Shown: one piece after another, positions 43,113 to 51,846 of the stretch
Numbering within the stretch: position 1 is the first letter of the stretch
Layout of the letters: the number at the start of each line of letters is the position of its first letter
NCBI GenBank assembly: GCA_965602805.1
Contig: CBFCZK010000011.1
Location: 47,413-111,412 of the forward strand
Direction: 5' to 3'
DNA length: 64,000 nt
DNA from: Thiomicrorhabdus sp965602805
Lineage (GTDB): Bacteria; Pseudomonadota; Gammaproteobacteria; Thiomicrospirales; Thiomicrospiraceae
Made by a program: the position numbers and the translations under genes
Notes under the pieces: model-generated
Databases searched by the model: none
Seen by the model: the letters and a program-made list of their open reading frames with translations, nothing else
Told to the model about the DNA's origin: nothing

Positions 43113-43769
43113 TCATCGGATTTTTTTGTATTTAAAAAATATCCCGTGACTGCCACCGGCTTGCAGATTTCCCTTTTTATCAAGAACAAAATATTCTCCA
43201 TGGGGATTACCACCTTTTTCCACGAGCTTTGTACCAATTGTGGATTGAGTTTCGGTCATCTCTTCGGTGGAACCACTGCCATCCTTATATTTCGATTTCA
43301 AATACAGTTTTTTGTTCTCACGATATATTGTTATCGTTGCGCCTATGTATGGCCTCTCATCCATCCAGATTCCTACCACATCACGCGATGTGCTTTTTGC
43401 CGCCTGGGTCATCTTCTCTTCTTTCTCAGCAGTAAGCCCAAGAATGATCACTTCTAATTCAGGAGTGAAATGCGAAGTTGCCCATCCACCAGCACCAATT
43501 TCCATATTTGGTAAATAGTAACTAATAAAAATCCTCTCATACTTCTTACGCTCCATGTTTTTTAATTTTAGAGCTATCATTCTCAGTCTGTCTGCTGAAA
43601 CCTTCTTATCCAACCTCACTTCAATGCTACGTTTCACACCTCCAGAATTGTTATCGGAAATTATTGAGTAGGTTGCTCCCTCTACGGTTTCAGCCTGCAC
43701 CGTGCTAAACATCAACGAGCAACCGAATATCGCTATGAAAAAAGGAAAGTATTTTAATAATTTGAACAT
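43113..43769 (-). CDS. Exported protein of unknown function
   Basis: A 218-aa protein with a signal peptide (FFIAIFGCSLMFSTVQAETV). The mature part has VKRSIEVRLDKKVSADRLRMIALKLKN and RIFISYYLPNMEIGAGGWATSHFTPELEVIILG, a pattern I have seen in hypothetical secreted proteins without a known role. It is convergent with the endonuclease I gene. No catalytic motif is evident. Confidence 0.6.
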   Translation of the reverse strand: MFKLLKYFPFFIAIFGCSLMFSTVQAETVEGATYSIISDNNSGGVKRSIEVRLDKKVSADRLRMIALKLKNMERKKYERIFISYYLPNMEIGAGGWATSHFTPELEVIILGLTAEKEEKMTQAAKSTSRDVVGIWMDERPYIGATITIYRENKKLYLKSKYKDGSGSTEEMTETQSTIGTKLVEKGGNPHGEYFVLDKKGNLQAGGSHGIFFKYKKIR

Positions 43770-44006
43770 GATTCCTCAACTTGTACTGCTAACTATAATC
43801 CTACATCATAAGGTAGTTATAGTACGTATGTCAATCAGGCCTAAAATTGCCTTTTATATGCGTGATACCCATGGCTGTTAGCTATGGATTTGGTGCGAGT
43901 TTGTATGGTTAATAAAGAGAAAAAGTAAATTTAACTAACGGTCTTCAATTACTTTTGATACCCTGCTAGTCAGCTAAAGTAAATTACTTACCACGATAGG
44001 AATAAT

Positions 44007-44714
44007 ATGAATGAATTGATTTTACCTGGTATCACAGCACTTCTTAGTTTATTACTGGTTTTGACTATTTGGAAGTGGGCAGGGCTCAAGAAAAAGTATA
44101 AAGGTGTGCTTGAAAGGTATAGAGATATTATAAGCATTGATGACGCTGTCCATGAAAAAGAAGCTATTAAAAGTCGCATGGAAAAAGAAATGCTTAGATT
44201 GCAAAATTCATACATGGAAAAAAAAGAAATTTATAGACAGCTCTCAGATGTAATTGCTTTATATGAAAATACATTGGATTTGATGGACTATGGAATATAT
44301 GAGCCTGCATTTGATTTTGATGTATCTGAAAAATACAAAGAAACGTTATTAGAAATCAAGAAGAAACAAAAAGATTTAGTGAAAAATAAAGAGGCTGCGA
44401 CTGTAAGCATAGAGTGGACAGTGGAAGGGAGTAAGGCTAAAGGGCGAGCGATGAGCAATCAAGCTATGAAACTCGCTCTGAGAGCTTTCAATGGTGAATG
44501 TGATGCGATGATGTCAGCTGTAAGATGGAATAACATATCCCAGATGATGGAAAGAATTAAAAGGTCGTTTGATGCCGTTAATAAGCTAAATAAATCTAAC
44601 CAAGTTTCTATTTCTACAGGTTATTTAAGTCTAAAAATTAATGAGTTACATTTAACTTATGAATATGAGCAAAAAAAGCAGGAGGAAAAAGAGCAAGCGA
44701 GAGAAATTAGGGAG
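44007..44714 (+). pseudogene. N-terminal half of a split DUF4041-T5orf172 protein
   Basis: 236 authentic codons: an N-terminal TM (LPGITALLSLLLVLTIWKW), a coiled coil (about 30-90), and a DUF4041 domain with KLALRAFNGECDAMMSAVRWNNISQMMERIKRSFDAVNKLN and LKINELHLTYEYEQKKQEEKEQAREIRE. The frame then runs six foreign codons into IS-end sequence and stops at 44735. The C-terminal continuation, starting QIREEAKLEKDL, is on the opposite strand at 49916-50548. Joined, the two give a protein of 445 residues. The break lies at a 4-bp GGAG shared by both halves. Confidence 0.88.
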
Positions 44715-44921
44715 TGTAACCACCCCTTAAAATAATCGAAGTCAAAAGTAGAATTTTCTCGTAAACTAAACGCAGGAGATTATGCATGACTAGGTGCCCT
44801 TTGAGGGTAAAACATCAAAATTTACAGACAGCCAAATCATGGCGATTTTGAAACAAAATGAAGCTGGGATTAAGGTTCCCGACCTATGCCGCGAACACGG
44901 TATCAGCAGTGCTACTTTTCT
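44715..44921 (+). mobile_element. IS3-family insertion sequence remnant (left end and orfA fragment)
   Basis: Begins TGTAACCACCCC, an IS-type terminal sequence, directly after target-like GGAG (44711-44714). An orfA fragment follows: KFTDSQIMAILKQNEAGIKVPDLCREHGISSATF, typical of the IS3-family helix-turn-helix protein. The element then breaks off into an unrelated integrase-like sequence. No transposase DDE core remains here. Confidence 0.8.
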
Positions 44922-45300
44922 ACTGAGAATAGCTATTGTGAGTGGGTAATACGATTTGTGAAACTTTATGGCTTGGTGGATCGTGATGCTATGTTGATTG
45001 AGTCGCCTCAAAAGCTGGGAGAGTTTTAACGTATTTGGTTGTTGAGAACAATGTGACCCCATCAACGAAAAACCAAGCATTAAATGCGTTAAATGCGTTA
45101 AATGTATTGTTACAGCAAGTCGTTGCGCAAGGATCTGCGAACTCCGGTGGTCTTAACCAAAGAGGAAGTGGCGCAGATTTTATCGGTTATGGAGGGTATG
45201 GCGGGGCTAATTACCAAGTTGTGTTATGCACGTGGCCTACGGATTGCCGAGGTGGTTCGGCTATGGGTTCAGGATATTGATTTTGGCTTTAAGCAAATTA
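44922..45300 (+). pseudogene. Integron-type/XerC-like tyrosine recombinase remnant
   Basis: Readable in three frames: SYCEWVIRFVKLYGL, then YLVVENNVTPSTKNQALNALN, then TPVVLTKEEVAQILSVMEGMAGLITKLCYARGLRIAEVVRLWVQDIDFGFKQI. The order and wording match the N-terminal and early catalytic part of integron integrases (STxNQALNAL, PVVLTxEEV, GLRxxExxRLxVxDxDF). At least two frameshifts and loss of the HxxR...Tyr part make it dead. A 9-bp unit TTAAATGCG is repeated in it. Confidence 0.8.
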
Positions 45301-45337
45301 CTGGCGATTCATTCAAAGCGGAATATGAGAGCCACAC

Positions 45338-45607
45338 TCATTCCGGCGCGTCCATAGAGAACTCGTGTGCATCAATAGAATCCCACTCGTCATCGGATAA
45401 AAAAGTTTTAATGCCATGCGCTTTCTCACTTCTTCGTACCAGCCTGTTTTCTTGCCCTGTTCCAATTACCCACACAAACCGGTTAAGAGCCATTAAAAAC
45501 TTATGGTGACTACGAAATGACTCAGGTCGTTTAGTCACTTGTAAATAGTCTGCTCGATTAACATAAAACGCACTCGGGGTTCCACGAGGGATTATTTCTG
45601 TTGTCAT
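45338..45607 (-). CDS. Hypothetical protein
   Basis: An 89-aa protein starting MTTEIIPRGTPSAFYVNR, with a strong GGAGGACA ribosome site. Longer upstream codons are not supported. It contains VWVIGTGQENRLVRRSEKAHGIKTFLSDDEWDSIDAHEF. No family is recognised. It opens a run of minus-strand genes of the second accessory segment. Confidence 0.5.
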   Translation of the reverse strand: MTTEIIPRGTPSAFYVNRADYLQVTKRPESFRSHHKFLMALNRFVWVIGTGQENRLVRRSEKAHGIKTFLSDDEWDSIDAHEFSMDAPE

Positions 45608-45714
45608 ATTGTCCTCCACACTCTTTGCAAATCGATTTGCAACACAGTTATATAAAATCAATGGGTTAATATTAGATAACGGGTAATTTCATCTCAAATA
45701 GTAAAGAATGGTTA

Positions 45715-46248
45715 CTAAGAAAATTCTGCTTTAACTACGTTTTTCTCAAGGTTCAATTCTTCTATCGTCTGAACCAAAAACTGATCTCCAATCTTATAAT
45801 CACGTAAAGACTGGCGTATTTCATTCGCTTCAGCTGTCTTAAAGTTTCTGCTATACAGTGAAACCCTGCGCATAATCGCTTGGATTTTTTCAGCTCCCTC
45901 ATCCAATATAACAATTTCCTGAAATAAGCTTGGACCATCTATACCTAAGCTCTCCAAATCAAGTTGTTTTAAATCACTCAATGCCGAATCTTCACCCACG
46001 GCACCCCTGTATAACAAGGCGGATAGATTTTTATTTAGAGTGTTTTCTTGCTTAAGTAAATTAAGGCTTTCATCTGAGCTAATTGGCTCTAGTTTTTCAT
46101 GGTAACTGAAAAGCCCCATAAGTGAACGATGGCGACCAAGAATGAGTTGCCGTCTTTCTTTTTGGGTAAGTCCCTCTTGAGAGGCGAGTGGTGCTCGCTC
46201 TTTTCTATACGTCTCAAAACATATGGTATGACTGCTATCATTTTTCAT
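45715..46248 (-). CDS. Hypothetical cytoplasmic protein
   Basis: A 177-aa protein from the ATG at 46248 (KNDSSHTICFETYRKE), preceded by AGGCAGG. Highly helical and charged, with LKQENTLNKNLSALLYRGAVGEDSALSDLKQLDLESLGIDG and SLRDYKIGDQFLVQTIEELNLEKNVV. No recognisable domain. Gene order with the next minus-strand membrane protein suggests joint transcription. Confidence 0.5.
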   Translation of the reverse strand: MKNDSSHTICFETYRKERAPLASQEGLTQKERRQLILGRHRSLMGLFSYHEKLEPISSDESLNLLKQENTLNKNLSALLYRGAVGEDSALSDLKQLDLESLGIDGPSLFQEIVILDEGAEKIQAIMRRVSLYSRNFKTAEANEIRQSLRDYKIGDQFLVQTIEELNLEKNVVKAEFS

Positions 46249-46331
46249 AGTTACCTGCCTTAATTTTGCTCGTAATACCTCTTTAAAACAGAGGTGTAAT
46301 GGATATATAGGGCCCAACGTATCGCCATCGT

Positions 46332-46751
46332 TCAGTTAAGTTCTGCCGTACTCGTTTTTTTTGATTCAGAATGCCATGCCCAAAGCAGAATCAACCCGGC
46401 ACCAATTAACAGTAATGCAAGTTTTATGGGTGTTTGTGTGGGTTTTTCTTTTAATGCGCTTAATTCCTGTTCTGTACATGGAGTGCTCGGTTGATAAGCT
46501 AATAGTCCTGAAAAAAGTCCTTGATTGGGATAGTGCAATATACCTTGATGACATACCACCTTCTCTGCTCCATTAAGCGGGATATTGTAAAGCTGAGCAA
46601 TCTTTTTAGGGGTAATTGAAACATCTGGCTTCGGCGTTAATAGGCTTATTGTAAGTAGAACAATTCCAAGCATTAGGAGAATGATGGAATAGGCCATCAC
46701 GGCGTAATGACCAATTAAAGTACCTTTAGTTAAGTCTTCGAGTGTTTTCAT
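46332..46751 (-). CDS. Small two-TM membrane protein
   Basis: A 139-aa protein with TM1 (YAVMAYSIILLMLGIVLLTISLL, about 16-38) and TM2 (LALLLIGAGLILLWAW, near 110-126). A periplasmic loop of about 70 residues between them has two Cys (VVCHQGILHYP, STPCTEQE) that could pair. No known family recognised. GGACATTCAAATG precedes the start. Confidence 0.55.
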   Translation of the reverse strand: MKTLEDLTKGTLIGHYAVMAYSIILLMLGIVLLTISLLTPKPDVSITPKKIAQLYNIPLNGAEKVVCHQGILHYPNQGLFSGLLAYQPSTPCTEQELSALKEKPTQTPIKLALLLIGAGLILLWAWHSESKKTSTAELN

Positions 46752-46878
46752 TTGAATGTCCTTTTATGTACATGGCGGTAAATATATTGGTTCACTCCCA
46801 CCTTTTGATTCTAGTTTATAGCCAAGACAAGCGCTCATGATTTTTTGGCCAACATAGGTTTAAAAAAAGTTAAAACAT

Positions 46879-47154
46879 TTATGAGCAGGCCTCCGTTATC
46901 AATTCTTCTTTTAAAGAATCTGTCAAAAAATCTAATACTTCATTATGCCCTACAAGATGTTGATTTAATTGATTCATTACCCAATATTTAAGCGCCTCAT
47001 CATTCGACTTACACTCTCCGTACCCAAGAACAAAAGTAAGGCAGTCGCCTGACTGGATGTTAAAGAGATACTTCAGATTATTGACCAGACGCATGACGAC
47101 CCTAAGGTCTTCAAGTTGATTCTTAATCTTAATGCTAGGTTCAACAATATTCAT
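46879..47154 (-). CDS. Hypothetical protein coupled to second integrase
   Basis: A 91-aa protein from the ATG at 47154, which overlaps the integrase stop as ATGA, with GGAGGTGG before it. MNIVEPSIKIKNQLEDLRVVMRLVNNLKYLFNIQSGDCLTFVLGYGECKSNDEALKYW is not a family I recognise. Translational coupling implies a role with the integrase, for instance in element control. Confidence 0.6.
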   Translation of the reverse strand: MNIVEPSIKIKNQLEDLRVVMRLVNNLKYLFNIQSGDCLTFVLGYGECKSNDEALKYWVMNQLNQHLVGHNEVLDFLTDSLKEELITEACS

Positions 47155-48446
47155 TTTCCACCTCCTGCATGAAACGTTTGTGGGTTGTGTAAAATCTGCT
47201 CCCAAAAAGCCACTTCATTCTGTTCATTAGAATGTTGGGTAAGCTCTACATTGTCATTAATGTGTCGCTCTTCCGAATCACCCTGAACATGAAAACCATC
47301 AATGCTTGAAGCGAGTAGCCTTTCCATTGCAGAGCCGTCTTTACGCGTTAGATTGGGAACATAGCGAGCATAGACACTGAACAACATGGTCGTGGTGCTA
47401 TGACCCATCTGCTTGGCAATCCAGTTGGGGTTCTCCCCTGCCGCTAACCATAAGGTTGCAGCTGTGTGACGAGTTTGATAGGGCTTGCGATACTTGAGCT
47501 TTAGGTAAGCCAATAAGGGAGTCCAAACTCTTCTCAAAAAGTTAGGCGTATGCACAGGCGAACCGCTATTAGAGTGAAAGACCATCTCACAACTTTTATC
47601 GCTGTTTTGATAGCGCTCTAAAAGTGCGTTATAGACCAATGTAGACATTTCAATCTCTCTTTGAGAACCATCGTTTTTGGTGTACTCCCAACGCCCCATC
47701 GAAAAAGTTTCTCGAACGAGAATTTCTCGTCGTTCAAAATCAATGTTTTCCCACTTGAGGCCATCAATCTCTCCTGTGCGCATCCCTGTAAAGAATCGTA
47801 CCAAGAGATAATCTCGCCAATCTGGACGAACATTGGCCAGAATAAGATTCACATCTTGGATTGAAAGTGGCTGAATATGCACCTTTTCTTCTTTAAGTGG
47901 TTTTATATTTAGATGCGGTGGCGTAAAATTGTATCGGTCAGCTGCTTCATTCATAATCATATTTAGACACTTAATAAATTTATTAATGGTCTTAGGCTTT
48001 AACTTACCGACCGATTGTTTGGCGACGTTAGAACGGTACTTTAAAATGTGAGCTTTGGTGATTTGGCTGACTTCCATCTCTCCAAAATGTGGGATAAGTC
48101 GTTTATCCACATATCGTAAATACGATTCAGCCGTAGATACGCGCCACGTCGGTTCCATCTCTGAAAACCACTCCTTAGCAAAATCCTTAAATAAGGGTGT
48201 TTTGGTATAACCAGGCTTTTGTTTTGTCTCGATTTCAGCAATTTTTTTCACCATCGCACTATTAGGAAAGTACTTGCCGTATTCAAATGCTCCCAAAGTA
48301 ATCTCAGCCTCGATGCGCTGAAGAATGGTTTCCAGTTTTTTGCGATTAGGTTTGGTATCTGGCAAAGTGGTTTGCTCACGACAACGTTCTCCATAAAAGC
48401 GAAAATCAAAAAACAACGTCCCTTTTCTCATTCTTATACTTCCCAT
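47151..48446 (-). CDS. Second tyrosine recombinase (prophage-type integrase)
   Basis: A 431-aa integrase. An N-terminal DUF3596-like Arm-binding domain (IRMRKGTLFFDFRFYGERCREQTTLPDTKPNRKKL), a core-binding SAM-like domain (about 85-190), and a catalytic domain with the first Arg in FFTGMRTGEIDGLKWENIDFERREI, RHTAATLWLAAGENPNWIAKQMGHSTTTMLFSVYARYV holding Arg, His and the Tyr. It differs from the 35.5-kb integrase and belongs to a separate element. GGGCAC direct repeats near tRNA-Phe may be its arm sites. Confidence 0.93.
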   Translation of the reverse strand: MGSIRMRKGTLFFDFRFYGERCREQTTLPDTKPNRKKLETILQRIEAEITLGAFEYGKYFPNSAMVKKIAEIETKQKPGYTKTPLFKDFAKEWFSEMEPTWRVSTAESYLRYVDKRLIPHFGEMEVSQITKAHILKYRSNVAKQSVGKLKPKTINKFIKCLNMIMNEAADRYNFTPPHLNIKPLKEEKVHIQPLSIQDVNLILANVRPDWRDYLLVRFFTGMRTGEIDGLKWENIDFERREILVRETFSMGRWEYTKNDGSQREIEMSTLVYNALLERYQNSDKSCEMVFHSNSGSPVHTPNFLRRVWTPLLAYLKLKYRKPYQTRHTAATLWLAAGENPNWIAKQMGHSTTTMLFSVYARYVPNLTRKDGSAMERLLASSIDGFHVQGDSEERHINDNVELTQHSNEQNEVAFWEQILHNPQTFHAGGGK

Positions 48447-48466
48447 ACCCGTCTCCAGAATTAAAG

Positions 48467-48712
48467 TTAATGACTCGCGCTATGGCAAAAACCGCCATTA
48501 GCCATTGGAATAGCAAAATCTGAAGCATTTGAAGATTCATACATATCTACTTCAATATTTTCCCAAAGAAACAAAATCTTACGCTGGCCAAAAGGTCTTA
48601 TGTAATGCCGACCTTCAATCAAGACGCTATCCTTCAGTTCATTTCGAATTGTTCTTGCGTTGTATTTAATACGCTCAGACAATTCTTCAGTAGTTAAATA
48701 AGTCATGCTCAT
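48467..48712 (-). CDS. Excisionase-like DNA-binding protein
   Basis: An 81-aa protein: MTYLTTEELSERIKYNARTIRNELKDSVLIEGRHYIRPFGQRKILFLWENIEVDMYE fits the winged-helix MerR/Xis type used by phage excisionases. It lies 20 bp before the integrase on the same strand and divergent from the repressor, a typical xis-int layout. Operator-like dyads lie in the divergent promoter region. Confidence 0.75.
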   Translation of the reverse strand: MSMTYLTTEELSERIKYNARTIRNELKDSVLIEGRHYIRPFGQRKILFLWENIEVDMYESSNASDFAIPMANGGFCHSASH

Positions 48713-48748
48713 GTTATTATTCCTCTATTAAGATAATTAAAACTATTA

Positions 48749-48772
48749 AAAAGATATATATATGTATCTTTT
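48749..48772. promoter_or_regulatory. Operator dyad O1 in xis/repressor promoter region
   Basis: AAAAGATA...TATCTTTT, a 24-bp dyad nearly identical in sequence to O2 at 48813-48836. Confidence 0.6.
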
Positions 48773-48812
48773 GACTTCCATTATATTGACCTAATGTATC
48801 ATGTCAAGCATT

Positions 48813-48836
48813 AAAAGATATAAATATGTATCTTTA
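48813..48836. promoter_or_regulatory. Operator dyad O2 in xis/repressor promoter region
   Basis: AAAAGATA...TATCTTTA, repeating the O1 dyad 64 bp away and 17 bp before the repressor ATG. The pair probably lets the HTH protein repress both directions. Confidence 0.6.
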
Positions 48837-48852
48837 TTGAATCGAGGTAATC

Positions 48853-49107
48853 ATGATTAGATTTAAGCTAAAAGAGCTAATCTCAAAAAAGGAGTTTTAT
48901 GACGGGAAGCGAATCACCCTGAAACAGATTGCTGAGGTTACGGGTATTAATAGAATGACCTTGACCAAAATCAATACCAAAATTGGATATAGCACATCTA
49001 CTGATACGCTTAATAAGCTATGTAACTTTTTCAATTGCGAAATTTCTGATCTTGTTGAATATATTTCCGACGAACAGTTTCAACAAATGGTCGATAGAGA
49101 AGGATAA
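48853..49107 (+). CDS. XRE-family repressor of the second element
   Basis: An 84-aa Cro/C1-type HTH protein: KRITLKQIAEVTGINRMTLTKINTKIGYSTSTDTLNKLCNFFNCEISDLVEYI is a standard XRE fold resembling YozG-like regulators. GAGGTAATC lies before the ATG. It is divergent from xis-int across two matching dyads, so it is the likely repressor that keeps the element integrated. Confidence 0.85.
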   Translation: MIRFKLKELISKKEFYDGKRITLKQIAEVTGINRMTLTKINTKIGYSTSTDTLNKLCNFFNCEISDLVEYISDEQFQQMVDREG

Positions 49108-49157
49108 AGTAGGATTAATGAGTCTTTATGTCGTTTTCTTTGTTTGTCTAAATTGCT

Positions 49158-49185
49158 GGGCACAAGATGGGCACCATTTGGGCAC
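49158..49185. repeat. GGGCAC direct repeats with 11-bp period
   Basis: GGGCAC at 49158, 49169 and 49180, spaced exactly 11 bp, 80 bp before tRNA-Phe. Helically phased direct repeats are typical of integrase arm-binding sites. Confidence 0.55.
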
Positions 49186-49217
49186 CGCAAATAAATCCAC
49201 TAATTTCAAAATAACAT

Positions 49218-49246
49218 TTGACAGCCCCTAAGCCCGTCTATACAAT
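49218..49246 (+). promoter_or_regulatory. Sigma-70 promoter of the tRNA-Phe/tRNA-Leu operon
   Basis: TTGACA, a 17-bp spacer, TACAAT; the -10 box ends 16 bp before the tRNA-Phe 5' end. Confidence 0.85.
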
Positions 49247-49262
49247 ACGCACATTCTATTTT

Positions 49263-49338
49263 GGCCTGATAGCTCAGTCGGTAGAGCAAGGGATTGAAAA
49301 TCCCTGTGTCCCTGGTTCGATTCCAGGTCAGGCCACCA
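49263..49338 (+). tRNA. tRNA-Phe(GAA)
   Basis: A 76-nt cloverleaf: acceptor GGCCTGA/TCAGGCC plus encoded ACCA, D-loop AGCTCAGTCGGTAGAGC, anticodon stem GGGAT with GAA, and T-arm CCTGG-TTCGATT-CCAGG. Promoter TTGACA-N17-TACAAT lies upstream. Confidence 0.96.
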
Positions 49339-49380
49339 TATTTTAGTAAGTTGTTTAGACTTAGTTTAAACAGGTTATTC

Positions 49381-49440
<60 letters not shown>

Positions 49441-49464
<24 letters not shown>

Positions 49465-49536
49465 ATTAGTTAGTAAGACAATTGCTTGTTAACGACTGAA
49501 GTCAGCTTAATCGCTGGCTTTTTTTATGTCTGAAAT
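49441..49536 (+). repeat. att copy, right: tRNA-Leu 3' end plus terminator, plus strand
   Basis: Matches the reverse complement of 35309-35404 at 90 of 96 bases. It includes a tRNA terminator, AGTCAGC-TTAATC-GCTGGCTTTTTTT. Confidence 0.88.
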
Positions 49537-49915
49537 AAAGCGATACCCTAGAAAATACCCTAAACTGCTTTCATACCCTTCTTTACTACCTGCCTTATTA
49601 TCCTTTTATGGTTATACGAAATTCCAGCGCGTAAATTGTTCATGCCATTATTGAATGGCTAATAAATCAATACTCCCTTTACGTTTGTCTTAAATTAAAC
49701 AATCGCAATCAAGTTGCCTTTGTTCATTTCCTCAGGTGTCAGAAAATTACAATCTGCTTTAGGGTGTCCGAAAACTAAACTCTTTTATAGCGTTCAGAAA
49801 CTAACCGCCTTTTATAGTAGGGAAATTTACCTGTAATCCCCCAAAAAATAACTGCGTGCTATTTCTACTGGGGTTAATTGAGTTATTACTCAGGTATAGT
49901 TATGATTTTCTGGAC
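49537..49915. other. Gap between right att and DUF4041 C-half
   Basis: Holds GATACCCTA (49542-49550) and ATACCCTAAA (49555-49564), mirror images of the integrase arm motifs at 35503-35522, which places this region inside the island. A TGTAATCCCCC at 49832 resembles the IS end at 50550. No gene seen. Confidence 0.5.
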
Positions 49916-50548
49916 TTATATCTCATCAGGAAATGCGCTTTGTGATTCTAATTGTTTTTTATTTTCAACTTGAAGCCTTATGGCCAATGTTTCCCTAAAG
50001 TCTTTAGCCTCTGCGAGTTTTATAAACACGGCTTCGGAGTTATGCATCAAAGCTTCTTTCTCTATATCATCGAGACTTACTTTAAAAAACTCTTTTCTGG
50101 CATTAACTAGGTTTAGTCTTTTTCTATCGAATCGCTTGTGTAAAAAGTTTTCTAGGGAGGGTGCATTATCTGAATAAATCATTGCATGAACATCAAAGGT
50201 AAAGGGTACGCTCGCATCTCCTAGCTCCTTCACCCTGTCTAATGGTTCTAGTCTTCTCGTCATACCTATTTTATAGACACTCTCACCAAAAGCACCAATG
50301 TTTGATATTACATAAACATGGCCAGCTTTAGTTTGCTCAGCCATAGATTTTGCTCTTTGGTTTTTTTCATGCGCTTCAGCTAGTTCTTCTTCTAATAATT
50401 TGAGCTGTTCTTGCAGTTTAAGTAACTTTTCTCCTGTAGCAGTTCCGACCTCTTTCTTTGCCTTGTCTAAGAGTTTTTTATACTTTTCCTCTTTTAGTTC
50501 TGCATCTTTTAAATCCTTTTCTAACTTAGCTTCTTCTCTTATTTGCTC
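49916..50548 (-). pseudogene. C-terminal half of a split DUF4041-T5orf172 protein
   Basis: 209 authentic codons from QIREEAKLEKDL onward: a coiled coil (about 1-85 of this half), then the T5orf172/Mug113 GIY-YIG-like domain AGHVYVISNIGAFGESVYKIGMTRRLEPLDRVKELGDASVPFTFDVHAMIYSDNAPSLENFLHKRFDRKRLNLVNARKEFF. The N-terminal half is on the other strand at 44007-44714. A GTG or ATG (50563) upstream of GGAG gives an open frame through IS-end bases, so a truncated product might still be made. The GIY-YIG-like residues look intact. Confidence 0.88.
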
Positions 50549-50549
50549 C

Positions 50550-50602
50550 TGTAATCCCCCCATTTTTAACCGATGTTAAAAGCAGAGGGTTAAGCAGTAT
50601 CT
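50550..50602 (-). mobile_element. IS remnant, right-hand end
   Basis: TGTAATCCCCCC begins directly after CTCC (the complement of GGAG), mirroring TGTAACCACCCC at 44715. The terminal sequences are related by inversion, as the two ends of one IS family would be. The rest of the element is lost; a stop at 50602 closes the frame before the HD gene. Confidence 0.65.
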
Positions 50603-50622
50603 AGCAGGTACCTCGGGTTGTA

Positions 50623-51327
50623 GTGGTAGAAGAAGATGCCTTTGGGCAGATTGAAAACTGGCGACTCTTTAAATCCACATTGGATCTTCAACAGCTTTAT
50701 CCGATTTACCAGTCGACTTATCACTTTGAATCACTGTATCAATTATTTAATTTGGTGGAATCTCTACAAACCATTCCATTGAGGATGTTTGGTCGAGCAG
50801 TATTGAGTGATTTACGATTAATGAGAAGCCTTGTGTCAATCCCAGCAAGTAAGCGACATCATCACTCTTTTCCCGGAGGCTTGTTAGCCCATTCTTTAGA
50901 GTGTGCTTTTATCGCCGCACAGAACTTAGATGCGATACAGGATATTTTAAAAACAGAAAAAGAGGTCACAGCGGTCGCGGCCTTATTGCATGACATAGGT
51001 AAAACTCAAACATTAGGGAGCGACCAACATACATCTATAGGCAGATTGCTCGATCATGAGCAGTTAACACTCTTGGTATTGGCTGAACCCTTGAATCAAT
51101 TGACTCAATATTGGCCAAAAGGTGCGGAAACATTACAGTATCTTTTAATGTGGAACCATAAAATGGGGTTTTGCCGCTATGTAGGGGGCAATGTCATCAA
51201 ACTCGCAGACCAATTAAGTACCAGCACTTCAATACGAAGAAAGGCTTTTGAGGGTAAGCCCGATTATTACAATTTTTCAGTGCTCAAAATTGGTCAGCAG
51301 AGCCATTATGTAAATCGATTGAGTTAG
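50623..51327 (+). CDS. HD-domain protein, probably 5'-truncated
   Basis: A 234-aa frame from a GTG. HHHSFPGGLLAHSLECAFIAAQNL and AVAALLHDIGKTQTLGSD supply the HD metal-binding histidines and the HD pair, followed by QTSIGRLLDHEQL. The layout resembles the HD part of TraI_2/MobH-type relaxases, but it might be another HD hydrolase. The open frame starts only 21 codons after IS-end sequence, so the N-terminus has probably been removed. It lies on the border between mobile and core DNA. Confidence 0.65.
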   Translation: MVEEDAFGQIENWRLFKSTLDLQQLYPIYQSTYHFESLYQLFNLVESLQTIPLRMFGRAVLSDLRLMRSLVSIPASKRHHHSFPGGLLAHSLECAFIAAQNLDAIQDILKTEKEVTAVAALLHDIGKTQTLGSDQHTSIGRLLDHEQLTLLVLAEPLNQLTQYWPKGAETLQYLLMWNHKMGFCRYVGGNVIKLADQLSTSTSIRRKAFEGKPDYYNFSVLKIGQQSHYVNRLS

Positions 51328-51449
51328 TGTCATAGTTTCAATCAGTTGTTAAGCACTTATGCCATTTTTGTACTGTTTTTTTATAAACAACATCGGTGGC
51401 GATAGGTTTTTTCGCCACGTAGATTAATTTTTAGAAAGGGATGAATGCC

Positions 51450-51629
51450 ATGAAAAGAATGCATTTATTTGTGATGCTCCTGAGCGTTCTGCTGTTGATT
51501 ATTTACGCTATACCTTATATTTCCATAGGAACGTTTGTAAGGTCGTTTTTAGGGCTTATTGGTTTTGCGGTTACGCTTTGGCTTTCAGTTGTTTTTATGG
51601 AGTTTGTTTTAGGTAAATACAGTGATTGA
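51450..51629 (+). CDS. Small hydrophobic membrane protein
   Basis: A 59-aa protein from the ATG at 51450, with GAAAGGG nine bases upstream; an ATG at 51441 would have no spacing. It has two TM segments (LFVMLLSVLLLIIYAIPYI and FLGLIGFAVTLWLSVVFMEFVL). No family recognised. Confidence 0.55.
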   Translation: MKRMHLFVMLLSVLLLIIYAIPYISIGTFVRSFLGLIGFAVTLWLSVVFMEFVLGKYSD

Positions 51630-51846
51630 AAGGTTATCACGAATTCCCTGATTTACAAGTAATGGACTTTTTGTTTGATGCACATATGTTATTTAGTCAG
51701 GCTCTATGTTAAAAAAAACACCAAATAAGCCGTTAAGTAATTAAGATAGCGAAGATTGTGGTCGATTCAGCCATAAAATATTACCAACATAAATAATCTT
51801 ACTTTTGTTGATTATTAAGCCTAGCGCTCAGTTTAATCACTTTTGG

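Noticed and set aside
43146..43518. Overlapping plus-strand frames opposite the 43113-43769 gene
   Set aside because: Composition is of antisense type, and the minus-strand frame has a signal peptide and conserved-looking blocks.
46312..46345. GCCCAAC and GTTAAGT resembling integron attC core sites near the integron-integrase remnant
   Set aside because: The spacing of about 26 bp is too short and no palindromic attC arms lie between them.
49832..49842. TGTAATCCCCC as a third copy of the IS end
   Set aside because: Only 11 bases match, and no target duplication or transposase piece adjoins it.
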